From an uncultured Clostridia bacterium (GTDB lineage Bacteria; Bacillota; Clostridia; TANB77; CAG-465): DNA of 64,000 nucleotides. The stretch spans positions 1-64,000 of the forward strand of contig CALXJI010000006.1 of assembly GCA_944388585.1 (NCBI GenBank), written 5' to 3'. A model generated the notes under the pieces. The model had not been told where the DNA came from, searched no databases, and saw only the letters and a program-made list of their open reading frames with translations. Position 1 is the first letter of the stretch; each line of letters opens with the position of its first letter. Positions 22,871 through 32,021 of this stretch are shown here, piece after piece. The translations under genes were made by a program, and so were the position numbers.

Positions 22871-24893
22871 ATTATCTTTTAGAAATGCTAAAAGACAAGC
22901 ATTAAATTATATTATTTATTTTATAACAGTTACTATATCTATTGGATTAATTTTTAGCTTTAATTTTTTAGCTTTTTCAAAAGATGTTAATGAACTTTCA
23001 CAACAAATGAAGTACTTTAAGCAAGTAATTATAATTTTATCTATTATAATTGCAATTAGCATTTCTTGGCTTATTAACTATACAATGAAATTTATGCTTG
23101 AAAAGAGAAGTAAAGAATTTGCAATATATCAAATACTTGGAATAGAAAAGAGAGATATTTCAAGTATGTTTGTAAAAGAAAATATTATAATTGGTATTAT
23201 AGCGTTAATATCGGGCATTTTATTTGGAATATTGCTATATCAAGTGCTCATATCAATGGTAATGAATATTTTTAAACAGCCATATCAAATTAATATGGAT
23301 TTTAGCTATAAAGCATTATTACTTACTATACTATATTTTATATTAATATATGGGATAATAATTTTAAAGCACAGAAAAAAGATAAAAAATTCAAATGTAT
23401 ACGAATTGTTATATTCAGAAAAGCAAAATGAAAATCATATAATAAAAAAAGTTAAATACAATAAAATTATTTTTGTAATTTCAATTATTCTTTTACTAAT
23501 TTCGGTATTAATAGTTAAATACACTTTTAGTTTTGGCTCAAATGTATCATTTAAATTAGTTTTAATAGCGTTAATTAGTTTAATTGTTGGTATTTATTTA
23601 TTTTATATTAGTATATGTGGATTTATATTAGACTTTTATATTAATAATAAAAAGAGAAAGTATAAAAAGAATAATATATTTTTATATAGAAATTTAATTT
23701 CTAAAGTTAATACTATGAGCATAACAATGGCAACACTTGCAGTTATGTTTGTAATTATAATAGTTGGTTTAAATATATCAATGCTTATGAATAATATGCT
23801 AAATAATGAAATGGAAATACTTTATCCTTTTGAAATTATGATAAGTACAACTGATGGGGATTTTACCAAGTATAAAGAATATATAAAGAAAAATTCTGAT
23901 GTAGTTAATATGCATGAGTATAAAATATATACAATAGAACAAACACCTTTAATAGAAGCTTTAAAAGATACTAGTTTAAGAGATAGAAAATATAACAAGG
24001 TAGATAATGTAATAAAATTAAGTGATTATAATAAATTAAGAGAAATGATAGGCTATTCTAGTGTAGAACTTTCAAATGATGAAATAATAGTCAATACTAT
24101 ATCTACAGCAAGTAATTATATAAATAAATATATTAAAGAGAATGGCAATTATATTACTGCTTGTAATAAAAAATATAAAATAAAGCAAGTTGAAGATATA
24201 AATTTAGGTCAATTGGGTTTTAATGGATTTGTATATTTTTTTGTTGTAAATGATAATGAGATAGAATTCATAAAAGAAAATGAGATATCAAGTGACTATT
24301 TATCTAATAATTTGGAGTATAAGTTAGTAGTAAACACAAAAGAAAAAACAACACAAGCTTTTTATGATGATTTGTGTTCATATATAAAGACATATCATTT
24401 TCCACAAGTAGGAATTTATGACGGCATTGAAAAAGAATATGATGTAGAAATTTCACTTGGAAATGTACTAAGTAGAGGGCAAAGAATAGGTGAGACAAAA
24501 TCTTTTTATACAATTATATCTTTTTCAGCTATATATGTATCATTAATTTTAATAATGATATCTGCTACACTTCTTGCTATACAACAGCTAAGTGAATCTG
24601 AAAAGTATAAATATAGATATAAGGTTTTAAAGGACTTAGGAATGGATGAAATGGATATGAATAAAATAATCTTTAAACAAATATTTATATATTTTTTATT
24701 ACCTATATTAATTCCTGTTTTAATTAGTGTACCTATAGTGTTATCTATAGGAAATATATTTACACTTGCTGTAACATATAAAGAAATTATTAAAAATATT
24801 TGTTTTGTATTTGGTATATTTTTCTTAGTATATAGTATTTATTTTGTTGCAACAGATGTACAATTTGAAAAGAATATAAATGAGGAATGGTAA
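22860..24893 (+). CDS. BceB-like ABC transporter permease
   Basis: 677 aa with about ten membrane segments and the FtsX-type arrangement; a large extracellular domain of roughly 220 residues sits between the seventh and eighth segments (about residues 315-550), the region that binds peptide antibiotic or target lipid in BceB. The ATG at 22860 follows GGAGGTGA; it overlaps the ATPase gene by 11 bases. The neighbouring kinase and operators complete a Bce-type resistance module. The particular peptide cannot be predicted. Confidence 0.9.
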   Translation: MLGKLSFRNAKRQALNYIIYFITVTISIGLIFSFNFLAFSKDVNELSQQMKYFKQVIIILSIIIAISISWLINYTMKFMLEKRSKEFAIYQILGIEKRDISSMFVKENIIIGIIALISGILFGILLYQVLISMVMNIFKQPYQINMDFSYKALLLTILYFILIYGIIILKHRKKIKNSNVYELLYSEKQNENHIIKKVKYNKIIFVISIILLLISVLIVKYTFSFGSNVSFKLVLIALISLIVGIYLFYISICGFILDFYINNKKRKYKKNNIFLYRNLISKVNTMSITMATLAVMFVIIIVGLNISMLMNNMLNNEMEILYPFEIMISTTDGDFTKYKEYIKKNSDVVNMHEYKIYTIEQTPLIEALKDTSLRDRKYNKVDNVIKLSDYNKLREMIGYSSVELSNDEIIVNTISTASNYINKYIKENGNYITACNKKYKIKQVEDINLGQLGFNGFVYFFVVNDNEIEFIKENEISSDYLSNNLEYKLVVNTKEKTTQAFYDDLCSYIKTYHFPQVGIYDGIEKEYDVEISLGNVLSRGQRIGETKSFYTIISFSAIYVSLILIMISATLLAIQQLSESEKYKYRYKVLKDLGMDEMDMNKIIFKQIFIYFLLPILIPVLISVPIVLSIGNIFTLAVTYKEIIKNICFVFGIFFLVYSIYFVATDVQFEKNINEEW

Positions 24894-24894
24894 A

Positions 24895-25617
24895 ATGAAA
24901 AAGAGCAAAAAAATAATTTTTTTTAAGATTGTATTAATGGGAATGGTTATAGTATTATTTATAGGAATAATACTGTACCTATTTCCTGTAATTAAAGATT
25001 TAAGCACAGAAGAAGGACAAGTTGCCTTTAAGCAAAGAGTCAATGAATCAGGTTTTTTGGGAATGTTAATGCTATTTGGGCTACAAGTAGCACAAGTATT
25101 TTTAATTGTTTTACCAGGCGAGCCTATAGAAATACTTGCAGGAATGTGTTATGGAACTATTGGTGGCTATATTTTTATAACAGTATCAGTTGCAATTATA
25201 ACTACAGTAATATTTTATTTAGTAAGAACATATGGTAGAAAATTTGTTTATGAATTTTGTAATAAAGAAAAAATAGATAAAATTGAAAAAAGTAAAATAT
25301 TTAAGAACCCTAAAAAAATAGAATATATAATGATTATATTATTTATTATTCCAGGTACACCTAAAGATTTATTGCTATATATAGCTGGTCTTTTACCTAT
25401 AAAACCTTTAAGATTTATATTAATATCTACATTTGTTAGATTTCCTTCTGTAATATCTTCTACTATTGCTGGAGAACATCTATCACTTGGAAATTGGAAA
25501 ATGAGTATATTAATATATGCTATAACATTTATAGCAGTTGGAATTTTTGTATTTGTAGCAAATAAATTAGATAAAACTAAGGTTACTAAAGAGGTAATAA
25601 AAGCAGTAAAATCTTAA
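24895..25617 (+). CDS. TVP38/TMEM64 (VTT-domain) membrane protein
   Basis: 240 aa with about six hydrophobic segments. The VTT core is recognisable: VLPGEPIEILAGMCYG, ITTVIFYLVRTYGRKF and the PGTPKDLLLYIAGLLP stretch. DedA/VTT proteins move lipids across or within membranes. The ATG at 24895 lies one base after the permease stop and is preceded by GAGGAATGG, so it is part of the BceAB operon and could assist lipid-carrier handling. Confidence 0.85.
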   Translation: MKKSKKIIFFKIVLMGMVIVLFIGIILYLFPVIKDLSTEEGQVAFKQRVNESGFLGMLMLFGLQVAQVFLIVLPGEPIEILAGMCYGTIGGYIFITVSVAIITTVIFYLVRTYGRKFVYEFCNKEKIDKIEKSKIFKNPKKIEYIMIILFIIPGTPKDLLLYIAGLLPIKPLRFILISTFVRFPSVISSTIAGEHLSLGNWKMSILIYAITFIAVGIFVFVANKLDKTKVTKEVIKAVKS

Positions 25618-25622
25618 AATTT

Positions 25623-25697
25623 AATCTCTATATAGATAAAAGAAAATAATTGTTATTTAATACAATATATTTGCTTATATTATATATAGAGATTTTT
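25623..25697 (+). terminator. Terminator after the Bce-like operon
   Basis: AATCTCTATATA pairs with TATATAGAGATT across a long loop, followed by TTTTTT. Confidence 0.65.
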
Positions 25698-25771
25698 TTA
25701 GTTAAAATTTAGATTTACTTTACAAATTTAAAAAAATGCAATAAAATTTTATATATAAGGGAGAGGTATAT

Positions 25772-27547
25772 ATGGATATTAATGATTTAGAAAAAAAGTA
25801 TGGAAATTTAGGCAAGGTTTCTGGAAAATATGACATTTCTGATGCTAAAAGTAAACTAGAAGATTTAATAAACGATGAAGATTTAAAAGAAGCATTAAGA
25901 AAAATGAAAAAAGAACCAGAAGAAAAAAATTATGTTACACCAGGTGTCACTCATAATCAAAAAGCTTCAGATGCGCAAGAACAACATGATATAAAAAATT
26001 TTATAGATCCTGAAGTAGGTCTTAATTATCCAGAAGAATTAAGAAGATTAGATTTAGAGTGCATATATATAGGTTTATTATTAAATAATCCAGCAGCTAT
26101 TAGTATGTATTATTATGTTTTAAGTATTTGTTTATTTGCGGATCCTAGAATGATGAATATATATAAAGGTGTATTATTTACAGAGGGCGAAGCGTATGCA
26201 CCAAGTCAAGCAAAAGAAGGATTTAACTTTGCTGTTGATTCTGGAGATGTATATGTTTTAAAAAATAAATTAAAAAATTGTGTTGCACAAAAGGAATATA
26301 ATTTTGAGAAGATATATACAGAGTTAAAAAAAATATTTATATTAAGAAAAGCATATAATGGAATGCCAATACAAGAAATAAAAGATGAAATTGTTAATAT
26401 AACTCATTATGAATTATATGATCAAATGACAACAGAAGAAGTAGAAGCAGCAATTGAGCAAATAACTGCAACGGCAAAATTTAAAAGTGCTATATTAAAT
26501 GATGGATTAACAAGCTTTTTGGTAAAAGGAGATAATACATTAACAAATGGCTTAAAATTGCCTTTTGAAATATTATCTTCTGTATTTAAAGGAGTAAGAC
26601 TCGGAGAAACTATGGCATATGCTATGCCATCAAATTCAGGTAAGAGTAGATTTACTATAAGTCTTGCAGCATACATAGCTTTTGTACATAAAAAGAAAGT
26701 GCTAATTATATCTAACGAAATGTCTGAAGAAAAAGTAAGACTTTGTTTAATAACCACTATAATAAATAATCCTGCAATTCAAAAGTTACATGGGCAAGAA
26801 ATAAGAAAGACAGAGGGAGAGCTTTTAGAATGTAAATATAGACCAGATAACCCAAGTGATGTAGAAGTTGATGAGGAAGGATTTGTATTAAAAAAGGAAA
26901 ATGAAACTCAAGAAGAGTTTGTAAATAGACTTACAAGAGTATCTACTGAGTTTAATAAAGTAACTGCAGCAACAGATTGGTTAGATAAACAAATAAATAA
27001 TTCAATTTATTTTATTAATATTACTGATCATACAAATGATGAATTAAAAAAAGTTATTACAAATTATTATTATAGATATAAAGTTGAATATATGTTTTAT
27101 GATACATTAAAAACAGATACAGAGCATATTGGAAGTGGAGAAGAAATAAAAAGAACAGCTACAATATTATCTAATTTAGCACAAAATTTAAAAATATTTA
27201 TTTGTTCATCATTGCAACTTACAGAAAGCTCTACTTTGCCAATAAACTTAAATGTTAATGACTTAGCAGTAAGTAGAACAGTAAAAGAAGTATTAGATAC
27301 TTTAATGCTCATTAAACAAATACATAATGAGAATTTAGATGATTATGAATATTCTAAGGAAGAAGTTGATACTAAATTTTTTGACTTAGAGCGATTTAAA
27401 GATCCAAATGTTAGATATTATGCATGTGTAGTAGATAAAAATAGGGCAGGTGCAAAGCCTAAAGTTGTATTTAGATTAAATCTTGCATATAATGAATGGT
27501 TTGAGCTTGGATATTTGAGATTAAAATCTGGAAAGAGTGGAGAATAA
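25772..27547 (+). CDS. DnaB-like RecA-fold ATPase
   Basis: 591 aa. Residues 85-135 resemble the N-terminal DnaB domain (LDLECIYIGLLLNNPAAI, then a DPRMMNIYKGV stretch), and the core has PSNSGKSRF near residue 290 as a modified Walker A, IISNEMSEEKVR as the region after it, and MFYDTLKTD as Walker B. A final arginine-rich stretch VVDKNRAGAKP agrees with DnaB-type helicases. Length and charged N-terminal extension exceed the 440-470 aa usual for DnaB, so this may be a divergent paralog. The start follows AGGGAGAGG. It is a single-gene unit. Confidence 0.7.
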   Translation: MDINDLEKKYGNLGKVSGKYDISDAKSKLEDLINDEDLKEALRKMKKEPEEKNYVTPGVTHNQKASDAQEQHDIKNFIDPEVGLNYPEELRRLDLECIYIGLLLNNPAAISMYYYVLSICLFADPRMMNIYKGVLFTEGEAYAPSQAKEGFNFAVDSGDVYVLKNKLKNCVAQKEYNFEKIYTELKKIFILRKAYNGMPIQEIKDEIVNITHYELYDQMTTEEVEAAIEQITATAKFKSAILNDGLTSFLVKGDNTLTNGLKLPFEILSSVFKGVRLGETMAYAMPSNSGKSRFTISLAAYIAFVHKKKVLIISNEMSEEKVRLCLITTIINNPAIQKLHGQEIRKTEGELLECKYRPDNPSDVEVDEEGFVLKKENETQEEFVNRLTRVSTEFNKVTAATDWLDKQINNSIYFINITDHTNDELKKVITNYYYRYKVEYMFYDTLKTDTEHIGSGEEIKRTATILSNLAQNLKIFICSSLQLTESSTLPINLNVNDLAVSRTVKEVLDTLMLIKQIHNENLDDYEYSKEEVDTKFFDLERFKDPNVRYYACVVDKNRAGAKPKVVFRLNLAYNEWFELGYLRLKSGKSGE

Positions 27548-27567
27548 TTATGTTATATTTGTTTAAA

Positions 27568-27596
27568 TTGACAAATATAATTTAAAATAATATAAT
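27568..27596 (+). promoter_or_regulatory. Perfect consensus promoter of fhs
   Basis: TTGACA, 17 bp, TATAAT, placing the transcript start near 27603. Confidence 0.9.
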
Positions 27597-27620
27597 AGTA
27601 GCAATACAGATGTTGCTAGT

Positions 27621-27651
27621 AAAAATCTGTAATTTTATTACAGATTTTTTT
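27621..27651 (+). terminator. Leader terminator between promoter and fhs
   Basis: AAAAATCTGTAA pairs with TTACAGATTTTT over a five-base loop, followed by further T residues. Because the promoter is upstream, it stops transcripts before fhs unless overcome. A small hairpin at 27601-27616 (GCAA/TTGC) exposes ACAGAT in its loop, which could pair with the ATCTGT arm. Confidence 0.75.
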
Positions 27652-27667
27652 AAAAGGGGGCGCTTTT

Positions 27668-29257
27668 ATGAAGAAAATAGAAGAGATAAGTAAAATGCTT
27701 AAAATTCCAGATGAGAAAATAGAGCTTTATGGAAAATATAAAGCTAAAATATCAGATGAATATTATGAGGAAATTAAAAATAAAAAAGATGGAAAGTTAA
27801 TACTTATGACATCAATTAATCCAACACCTTTTGGAGAAGGAAAAACAACTCAATCAATAGGACTTAGTATGGGATTAAATAGAATAGGAAAAAAGTCAAT
27901 AGTTGTGCTAAGAGAACCATCTTTAGGACCTGTCTTTGGAATAAAGGGTGGAGCTATTGGTGGAGGAAAAGCGACTGTAGAACCACAAGAAGATATAAAT
28001 TTACATTTTACTGGAGATTTTCATGCTATTACATCAGCAAACAATTTATTGTGTTCAGTAATAGATAATCATATATATAATGGAAATGAATTAAATATAG
28101 ATAAAGATAAAATATTTATAAAAAGAGTAATAGACATGAATGATAGATCTCTAAGAGACATCACAATAAATGGTAAAAAATTAAGTTATAATACAGGATT
28201 TGAAATAACAGCAGCTTCTGAAATTATGGCAATATGTTGCTTAGCACAAAATAAAGAAGATTTAAGAAAAATGCTTGGTAATATACTTGTAGCTTTTTCA
28301 TTAGATAATAAACCTGTATATGCAAGAGAACTTGAAGTTGTTGGAGCAATGATGGCACTTTTAAAAGATGTGTTAAAACCTAATTTAGTACAGACAATTG
28401 AAGAAACACCTTGTATTGTTCATCTTGGACCATTTGCAAATATTGCACATGGCTGTAATTCTGTGATTTCAACAAAGCTTGGATTAAAACTTGCAGAATA
28501 TTGTATAGTGGAAGCTGGATTTGGCTCAGATTTGGGAGCTGAAAAATTTATGGATATAAAATGTAGAAAAGCATCTTTAAAACCAGACTTAGCCATTATA
28601 GTAGCAACAGTAAAAGCATTAAAGTATAATGGAAATGTTAATATGGATAATATAACGCAAGAAAATTTAGAAGCTTTAGAAAAGGGAAGTGTTAATTTAG
28701 GAAAACATATTGAAAATATGCAAAAATATGGTGTACCTGTTATGGTATGCATAAATAAATATGAAACAGATACTCAAAAAGAAATAGAGTTTTTAAGAGA
28801 ATTTACTAAAAAATATGGGGTTGAAGTAGAAATATCACAATGCTTTGAAAAGGGATCTCAAGGTACAGTAGATTTTGCAAATAAAGTTGCTGAAATATTA
28901 GATAAAACTGTATCAGAATATGAACCACTATATAGTCTTGAAGAATCTATACAAGAAAAAATATCAATAATTTGTAGAGAAATATATGGCGCAAAGGAAG
29001 TAAAGTTTTTAGATAAAGCTATTGAAAATATAGAAATTGCAAATGATAATTCATATAGTAAGTTACCAATATGCATAGCAAAAACTCCATCCTCTCTTAC
29101 AGATGATGCAAAAATATTAGGAAGACCAAAAGATTTTACAATTACTATAAGAGATATAAAAATTGATGCTGGAGCTGGATTTATTGTTGCGTATGCTGGA
29201 AATATTATGACGTTACCAGGACTTGGAAAGTCATCAAAATATAAAGACTTTAAATAA
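27668..29257 (+). CDS. fhs: Formate-tetrahydrofolate ligase
   Basis: 529 aa, slightly shorter than the usual 550-560. It shows the family sequence throughout: ATP site TPFGEGKTTQSIGL, LREPSLGPVFGIKGGAIGGG and INLHFTGDFHAI, and a C-terminal GFIVAYAGNIMTLPGLG. It makes 10-formyl-tetrahydrofolate from formate with ATP, feeding one-carbon metabolism or acetogenesis. The start follows GGGGGCGC. It is monocistronic with its own consensus promoter and leader attenuator, which suggests separate regulation. Confidence 0.95.
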   Translation: MKKIEEISKMLKIPDEKIELYGKYKAKISDEYYEEIKNKKDGKLILMTSINPTPFGEGKTTQSIGLSMGLNRIGKKSIVVLREPSLGPVFGIKGGAIGGGKATVEPQEDINLHFTGDFHAITSANNLLCSVIDNHIYNGNELNIDKDKIFIKRVIDMNDRSLRDITINGKKLSYNTGFEITAASEIMAICCLAQNKEDLRKMLGNILVAFSLDNKPVYARELEVVGAMMALLKDVLKPNLVQTIEETPCIVHLGPFANIAHGCNSVISTKLGLKLAEYCIVEAGFGSDLGAEKFMDIKCRKASLKPDLAIIVATVKALKYNGNVNMDNITQENLEALEKGSVNLGKHIENMQKYGVPVMVCINKYETDTQKEIEFLREFTKKYGVEVEISQCFEKGSQGTVDFANKVAEILDKTVSEYEPLYSLEESIQEKISIICREIYGAKEVKFLDKAIENIEIANDNSYSKLPICIAKTPSSLTDDAKILGRPKDFTITIRDIKIDAGAGFIVAYAGNIMTLPGLGKSSKYKDFK

Positions 29258-29281
29258 TAAAGTCTTTACTTTTTTTTCTTT
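29242..29281 (+). terminator. Terminator of fhs
   Basis: AAAGACTTT and AAAGTCTTT pair around a short loop containing the stop codon, followed by a long T-run. Confidence 0.75.
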
Positions 29282-29325
29282 TTATTATATCATATAAGTA
29301 TTAAATAAGGAGTGTAATAGTTATT

Positions 29326-30792
29326 ATGCAAGTAAAAATAATAATGCAAAGAGAAAATGAGAATACAATAGCAAATGCTATTTCTAATTGTTTAGAAAAT
29401 AATGCAAAAAAAGCATATTTTTTTATAGGTAATTTCAAAGAAACTGGGTATAAAATAATAGAAGAAGATTTAATAGATATTAAAACTAAGTTATTTTTTG
29501 TGATAGGAATAGATAAAAAGGCAACAACAAGAAGCATGCTTGATGGACTTTTATCTTATACAAATGATGTATATTATTTTTCTAATAATAATATAAATGA
29601 ATTTGACTCAAATATTTGTATATTTGAATATTCAAATGAAGCATATATGTATGTTTGTACGTCAAATATGTCTGAGAGTGGAATTCAAACGGACTTGTCT
29701 TTGTATACTCAAATAGTATACGATTTAAAAAATAGTGAAGATAAGCAATTATATAAATCACAAATAAAAGAATTGCTAAAAATTGTGGAACTTGATGGCT
29801 TTAATAAGTTGGATAAGGATGAAATAAATAAGCTTGTAGAAAATAAAGAAATATTTTCCACAAGACAATATAATCATAGTGTTATGAGTATATCTGAGTT
29901 GTTAGGTAAAAAGCCTCAAAAAGAAGAGAGTAAAAAAGATCCTGTAGAAGTAGCAGATGATATTATAAATAAAGAAGTTGAAATACCAAAAGTAGATTTA
30001 TCAGATATATCAATAGATATAGATATTCCAGAAGATGAAATACAACCACAAAAAAAGCAGGAAGAAATTACAATAGATTATAAAGAAGATGAAATATCAA
30101 AAAAAGAACTACCTAAAGTAGAAGATAAAAAACAAGAAGAAATTATGAAAATTGAAGAAGATGAGGAAGAAATATCAGATCTAGATGGGATAGATCCAAA
30201 TGAATCATTAGATATAAATGATATACTATTTTCAAAAGCTGATTTAAAATTAGATATAACTAAAGAAAAAGCACCTAAAAAGACACTAAAAAGAAAGAAG
30301 GAAATTTTGCCCGAAGATCAAGACGAGTTAGTTAAAGTAAAAAAATTAAATTTGAATAATGTATCTAATTTAATTTTTGAACTTTCATCTAAAAATTCCA
30401 AAGAACCTGAAGCAATAAGAGTACCTAATTATATAAAGACAATGATACCAGAATTTTTTGGACTTGATGAAGCACAAAATGAAGAAATAAATGGAACATT
30501 ATATAAAGTCAAAAATATAGATTTAGAAATAGTTGATGCAAAAAATAATGATAAATTAGACGATAAAGATGCAAAAATAATATATAAACCAGGACAATCA
30601 TATTTAACATTTATGAGTGAAAAACTAATTAATATAGATTATGAAGAAAATGATATTATAAGAATAATAAAATTATCTGAAGATGTATATCATGTAGAAA
30701 TAATAGATAAGGATATGCAAGAATATAAAGTTTGGAGTAAACTTTGCAATCAAACTTTTAGAGCGTCAACAAAAAAGTTTGGAATGATGTAA
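29326..30792 (+). CDS. PLD-fold protein with degenerate catalytic motif
   Basis: 488 aa in three parts. Residues 1-150 resemble PLD-type nuclease/helicase-associated domains, with the strand-loop SNMSESGIQTDLSL matching the usual GSSNLTESGL motif, but the catalytic H-x-K is replaced (SNICIFEY), so hydrolysis is unlikely. Residues 190-330 are acidic and disordered-looking. The C-terminal 140 residues form a beta-rich domain of unknown type. The gene follows fhs after a terminator and begins with a weakly placed AAGGAG. DNA binding is plausible but not shown. Confidence 0.55.
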   Translation: MQVKIIMQRENENTIANAISNCLENNAKKAYFFIGNFKETGYKIIEEDLIDIKTKLFFVIGIDKKATTRSMLDGLLSYTNDVYYFSNNNINEFDSNICIFEYSNEAYMYVCTSNMSESGIQTDLSLYTQIVYDLKNSEDKQLYKSQIKELLKIVELDGFNKLDKDEINKLVENKEIFSTRQYNHSVMSISELLGKKPQKEESKKDPVEVADDIINKEVEIPKVDLSDISIDIDIPEDEIQPQKKQEEITIDYKEDEISKKELPKVEDKKQEEIMKIEEDEEEISDLDGIDPNESLDINDILFSKADLKLDITKEKAPKKTLKRKKEILPEDQDELVKVKKLNLNNVSNLIFELSSKNSKEPEAIRVPNYIKTMIPEFFGLDEAQNEEINGTLYKVKNIDLEIVDAKNNDKLDDKDAKIIYKPGQSYLTFMSEKLINIDYEENDIIRIIKLSEDVYHVEIIDKDMQEYKVWSKLCNQTFRASTKKFGMM

Positions 30793-30821
30793 AAAAGTGC
30801 ACTTTAAGTGCACTTTTTTTG
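30793..30821 (+). terminator. Terminator of the PLD-fold gene
   Basis: AAAAGTGCACTT is an almost uninterrupted stem with AAGTGCACTTTT, followed by TTTT; palindromic, so possibly active in both directions. Confidence 0.8.
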
Positions 30822-30852
30822 CGGTCATTCTAGTTTAATTATAATATGTTAA

Positions 30853-31230
30853 TTATAATGTACTATTTAATATTATATTGTTATAATCATTAATTAATTT
30901 TTTGCTTTCATTGATATTTTCAAAGTTTACATCATGTAGATTGAAAATATCAAGTATTTTATACATCCTTAAATTTATAGTAGTGTCGTAATCATACTTT
31001 GCTAATTCTTTTAGAAAAGATAAATAACTAACATTATCTTGTAAAATAGAGTTGTTATTATATATAGATTTTATATAATTATATCTTTTCTTAGCATCTG
31101 ATAAACTTACATAATTATTGTTATTTTTTAAAATATAACAAAAAATATTAAGCTCGTTATTTGTTAAGGTATGTCTAGCATTTTTGATACTTAAATATTT
31201 CTTTTTTATCTTACCGAGGCTTTTGATCAA
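30853..31230 (-). CDS. Unknown protein A of a minus-strand group
   Basis: 125 aa, soluble and helical, rich in Asn, Tyr, Lys and Ile. It overlaps the preceding 118-aa gene by 20 bases, indicating translational coupling. No motif recognised. A plausible start at 31230 has no strong ribosome binding site of its own, in keeping with coupling. It is flanked by genes of equally unknown type. Confidence 0.55.
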   Translation of the reverse strand: MIKSLGKIKKKYLSIKNARHTLTNNELNIFCYILKNNNNYVSLSDAKKRYNYIKSIYNNNSILQDNVSYLSFLKELAKYDYDTTINLRMYKILDIFNLHDVNFENINESKKLINDYNNIILNSTL

Positions 31231-31567
31231 GTATGGAGTTTAAACTTTTTAAAGATAATTCCATAATTTGAGGTGGTGTAATATAATCTAATGAATCTAT
31301 TATCTTTTTTAAATATGTTAAAGCCCCATATTTTTTTGTTGTTTCTATTGTATCATTGTATAAAAATACAATATATCTAAATAGTGCTAAAGATGTAGTT
31401 TTGTCATAATGTTTTTTACTTTTTGAGCTATTATCAAATGCATTAAATAAATTTTTAGACATTATAATCTGAGTACAATCATCATCTAATAAATCATTTA
31501 ATGGAATACTAAATAATTCAATAGCTCCTCCTAATTTTTTAAAATTATAACTTGTTAATTTCTTCAT
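31211..31567 (-). CDS. Unknown protein B of a minus-strand group
   Basis: 118 aa, soluble, helical, without recognised motif. The ATG at 31567 has no ribosome binding site directly upstream. AAAGGAG lies some 30 bases away, separated by the palindrome ATGATATATTATATATCAT. That AAAGGAG precedes a six-codon ORF ending in TAA in the same frame as the gene. Folding of the palindrome would bring the site near the start. A consensus promoter lies at 31653-31681. The first gene of a two-gene unit. Confidence 0.6.
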   Translation of the reverse strand: MKKLTSYNFKKLGGAIELFSIPLNDLLDDDCTQIIMSKNLFNAFDNSSKSKKHYDKTTSLALFRYIVFLYNDTIETTKKYGALTYLKKIIDSLDYITPPQIMELSLKSLNSILDQKPR

Positions 31568-31652
31568 AATAATTTTTTATGATATATAATATATCATAGC
31601 TCCTTTCTTCTTTATTTAATTAAACTAGAATGAAATAATTAATGATAATAGA

Positions 31653-31681
31653 ATTATATCATCAAGTTTATGTAAAGTCAA
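31653..31681 (-). promoter_or_regulatory. Promoter of minus-strand gene pair
   Basis: On the minus strand TTGACT, 17 bp, TATAAT with a TGA just upstream (extended -10, TGATATAAT). Confidence 0.8.
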
Positions 31682-31684
31682 TAA

Positions 31685-31712
31685 AAAAGCTCACATATTA
31701 AGTGAGCTTTAT
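31685..31712. terminator. Terminator of the 87-aa gene
   Basis: AAAGCTCAC and GTGAGCTTT form a nine-bp stem over a seven-base loop with T residues on the minus-strand side. Confidence 0.8.
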
Positions 31713-31717
31713 TTGAA

Positions 31718-31981
31718 TTAAAAGTTATCATTAAATGATAAACTTCTAATAAAATCATATTCAACATCCTCGTTATAACTTTCGTTATAACTATTTTTAA
31801 AGTATGAATTGTGAACTACAAGTTCTTCAAATTCATACATCCTTAATTTTTTTATGTCATTCCTTGATGCACAGTTGTCTACTATTAAATTTACGAAATG
31901 CTCAAATTCTATTAAGCTATTTATAGTATTATTTTCTTCGTAAATTTTAAATAGATAACCGTTTGATGTTTTCTCCTCCAA
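31718..31981 (-). CDS. Unknown 87-aa protein, start uncertain
   Basis: Acidic soluble protein (MEEKTSNGYLFKIYEENN..., C-terminal YDFIRSLSFNDNF). The only initiation codon in frame is TTG at 31981, without a well-spaced ribosome binding site. A strongly initiated 24-codon ORF (31947-32021) overlaps this start in another frame. A frameshift in the A-rich run near 31990 would join the two into one protein of about 100 aa. No family recognised. Confidence 0.5.
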   Translation of the reverse strand: MEEKTSNGYLFKIYEENNTINSLIEFEHFVNLIVDNCASRNDIKKLRMYEFEELVVHNSYFKNSYNESYNEDVEYDFIRSLSFNDNF

Positions 31982-32021
31982 ATAAAATTTCTTTCTTTTT
32001 ACTTCCTTTTTGATTTTTCAT
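31947..32021 (-). CDS. 24-aa ORF overlapping the 87-aa gene
   Basis: Basic N-terminus (MKNQKGSKKKEILF...) with a good ribosome binding site AAAGGATGG eight bases before its ATG. It overlaps the 87-aa gene in a different frame. It may be the true beginning of that gene, split by a frameshift, or a short leader ORF. Confidence 0.4.
   Translation of the reverse strand: MKNQKGSKKKEILFGGENIKRLSI

Noticed and set aside
27601..27651. Known THF riboswitch before fhs
   Set aside because: Too short and lacking the conserved THF motifs.
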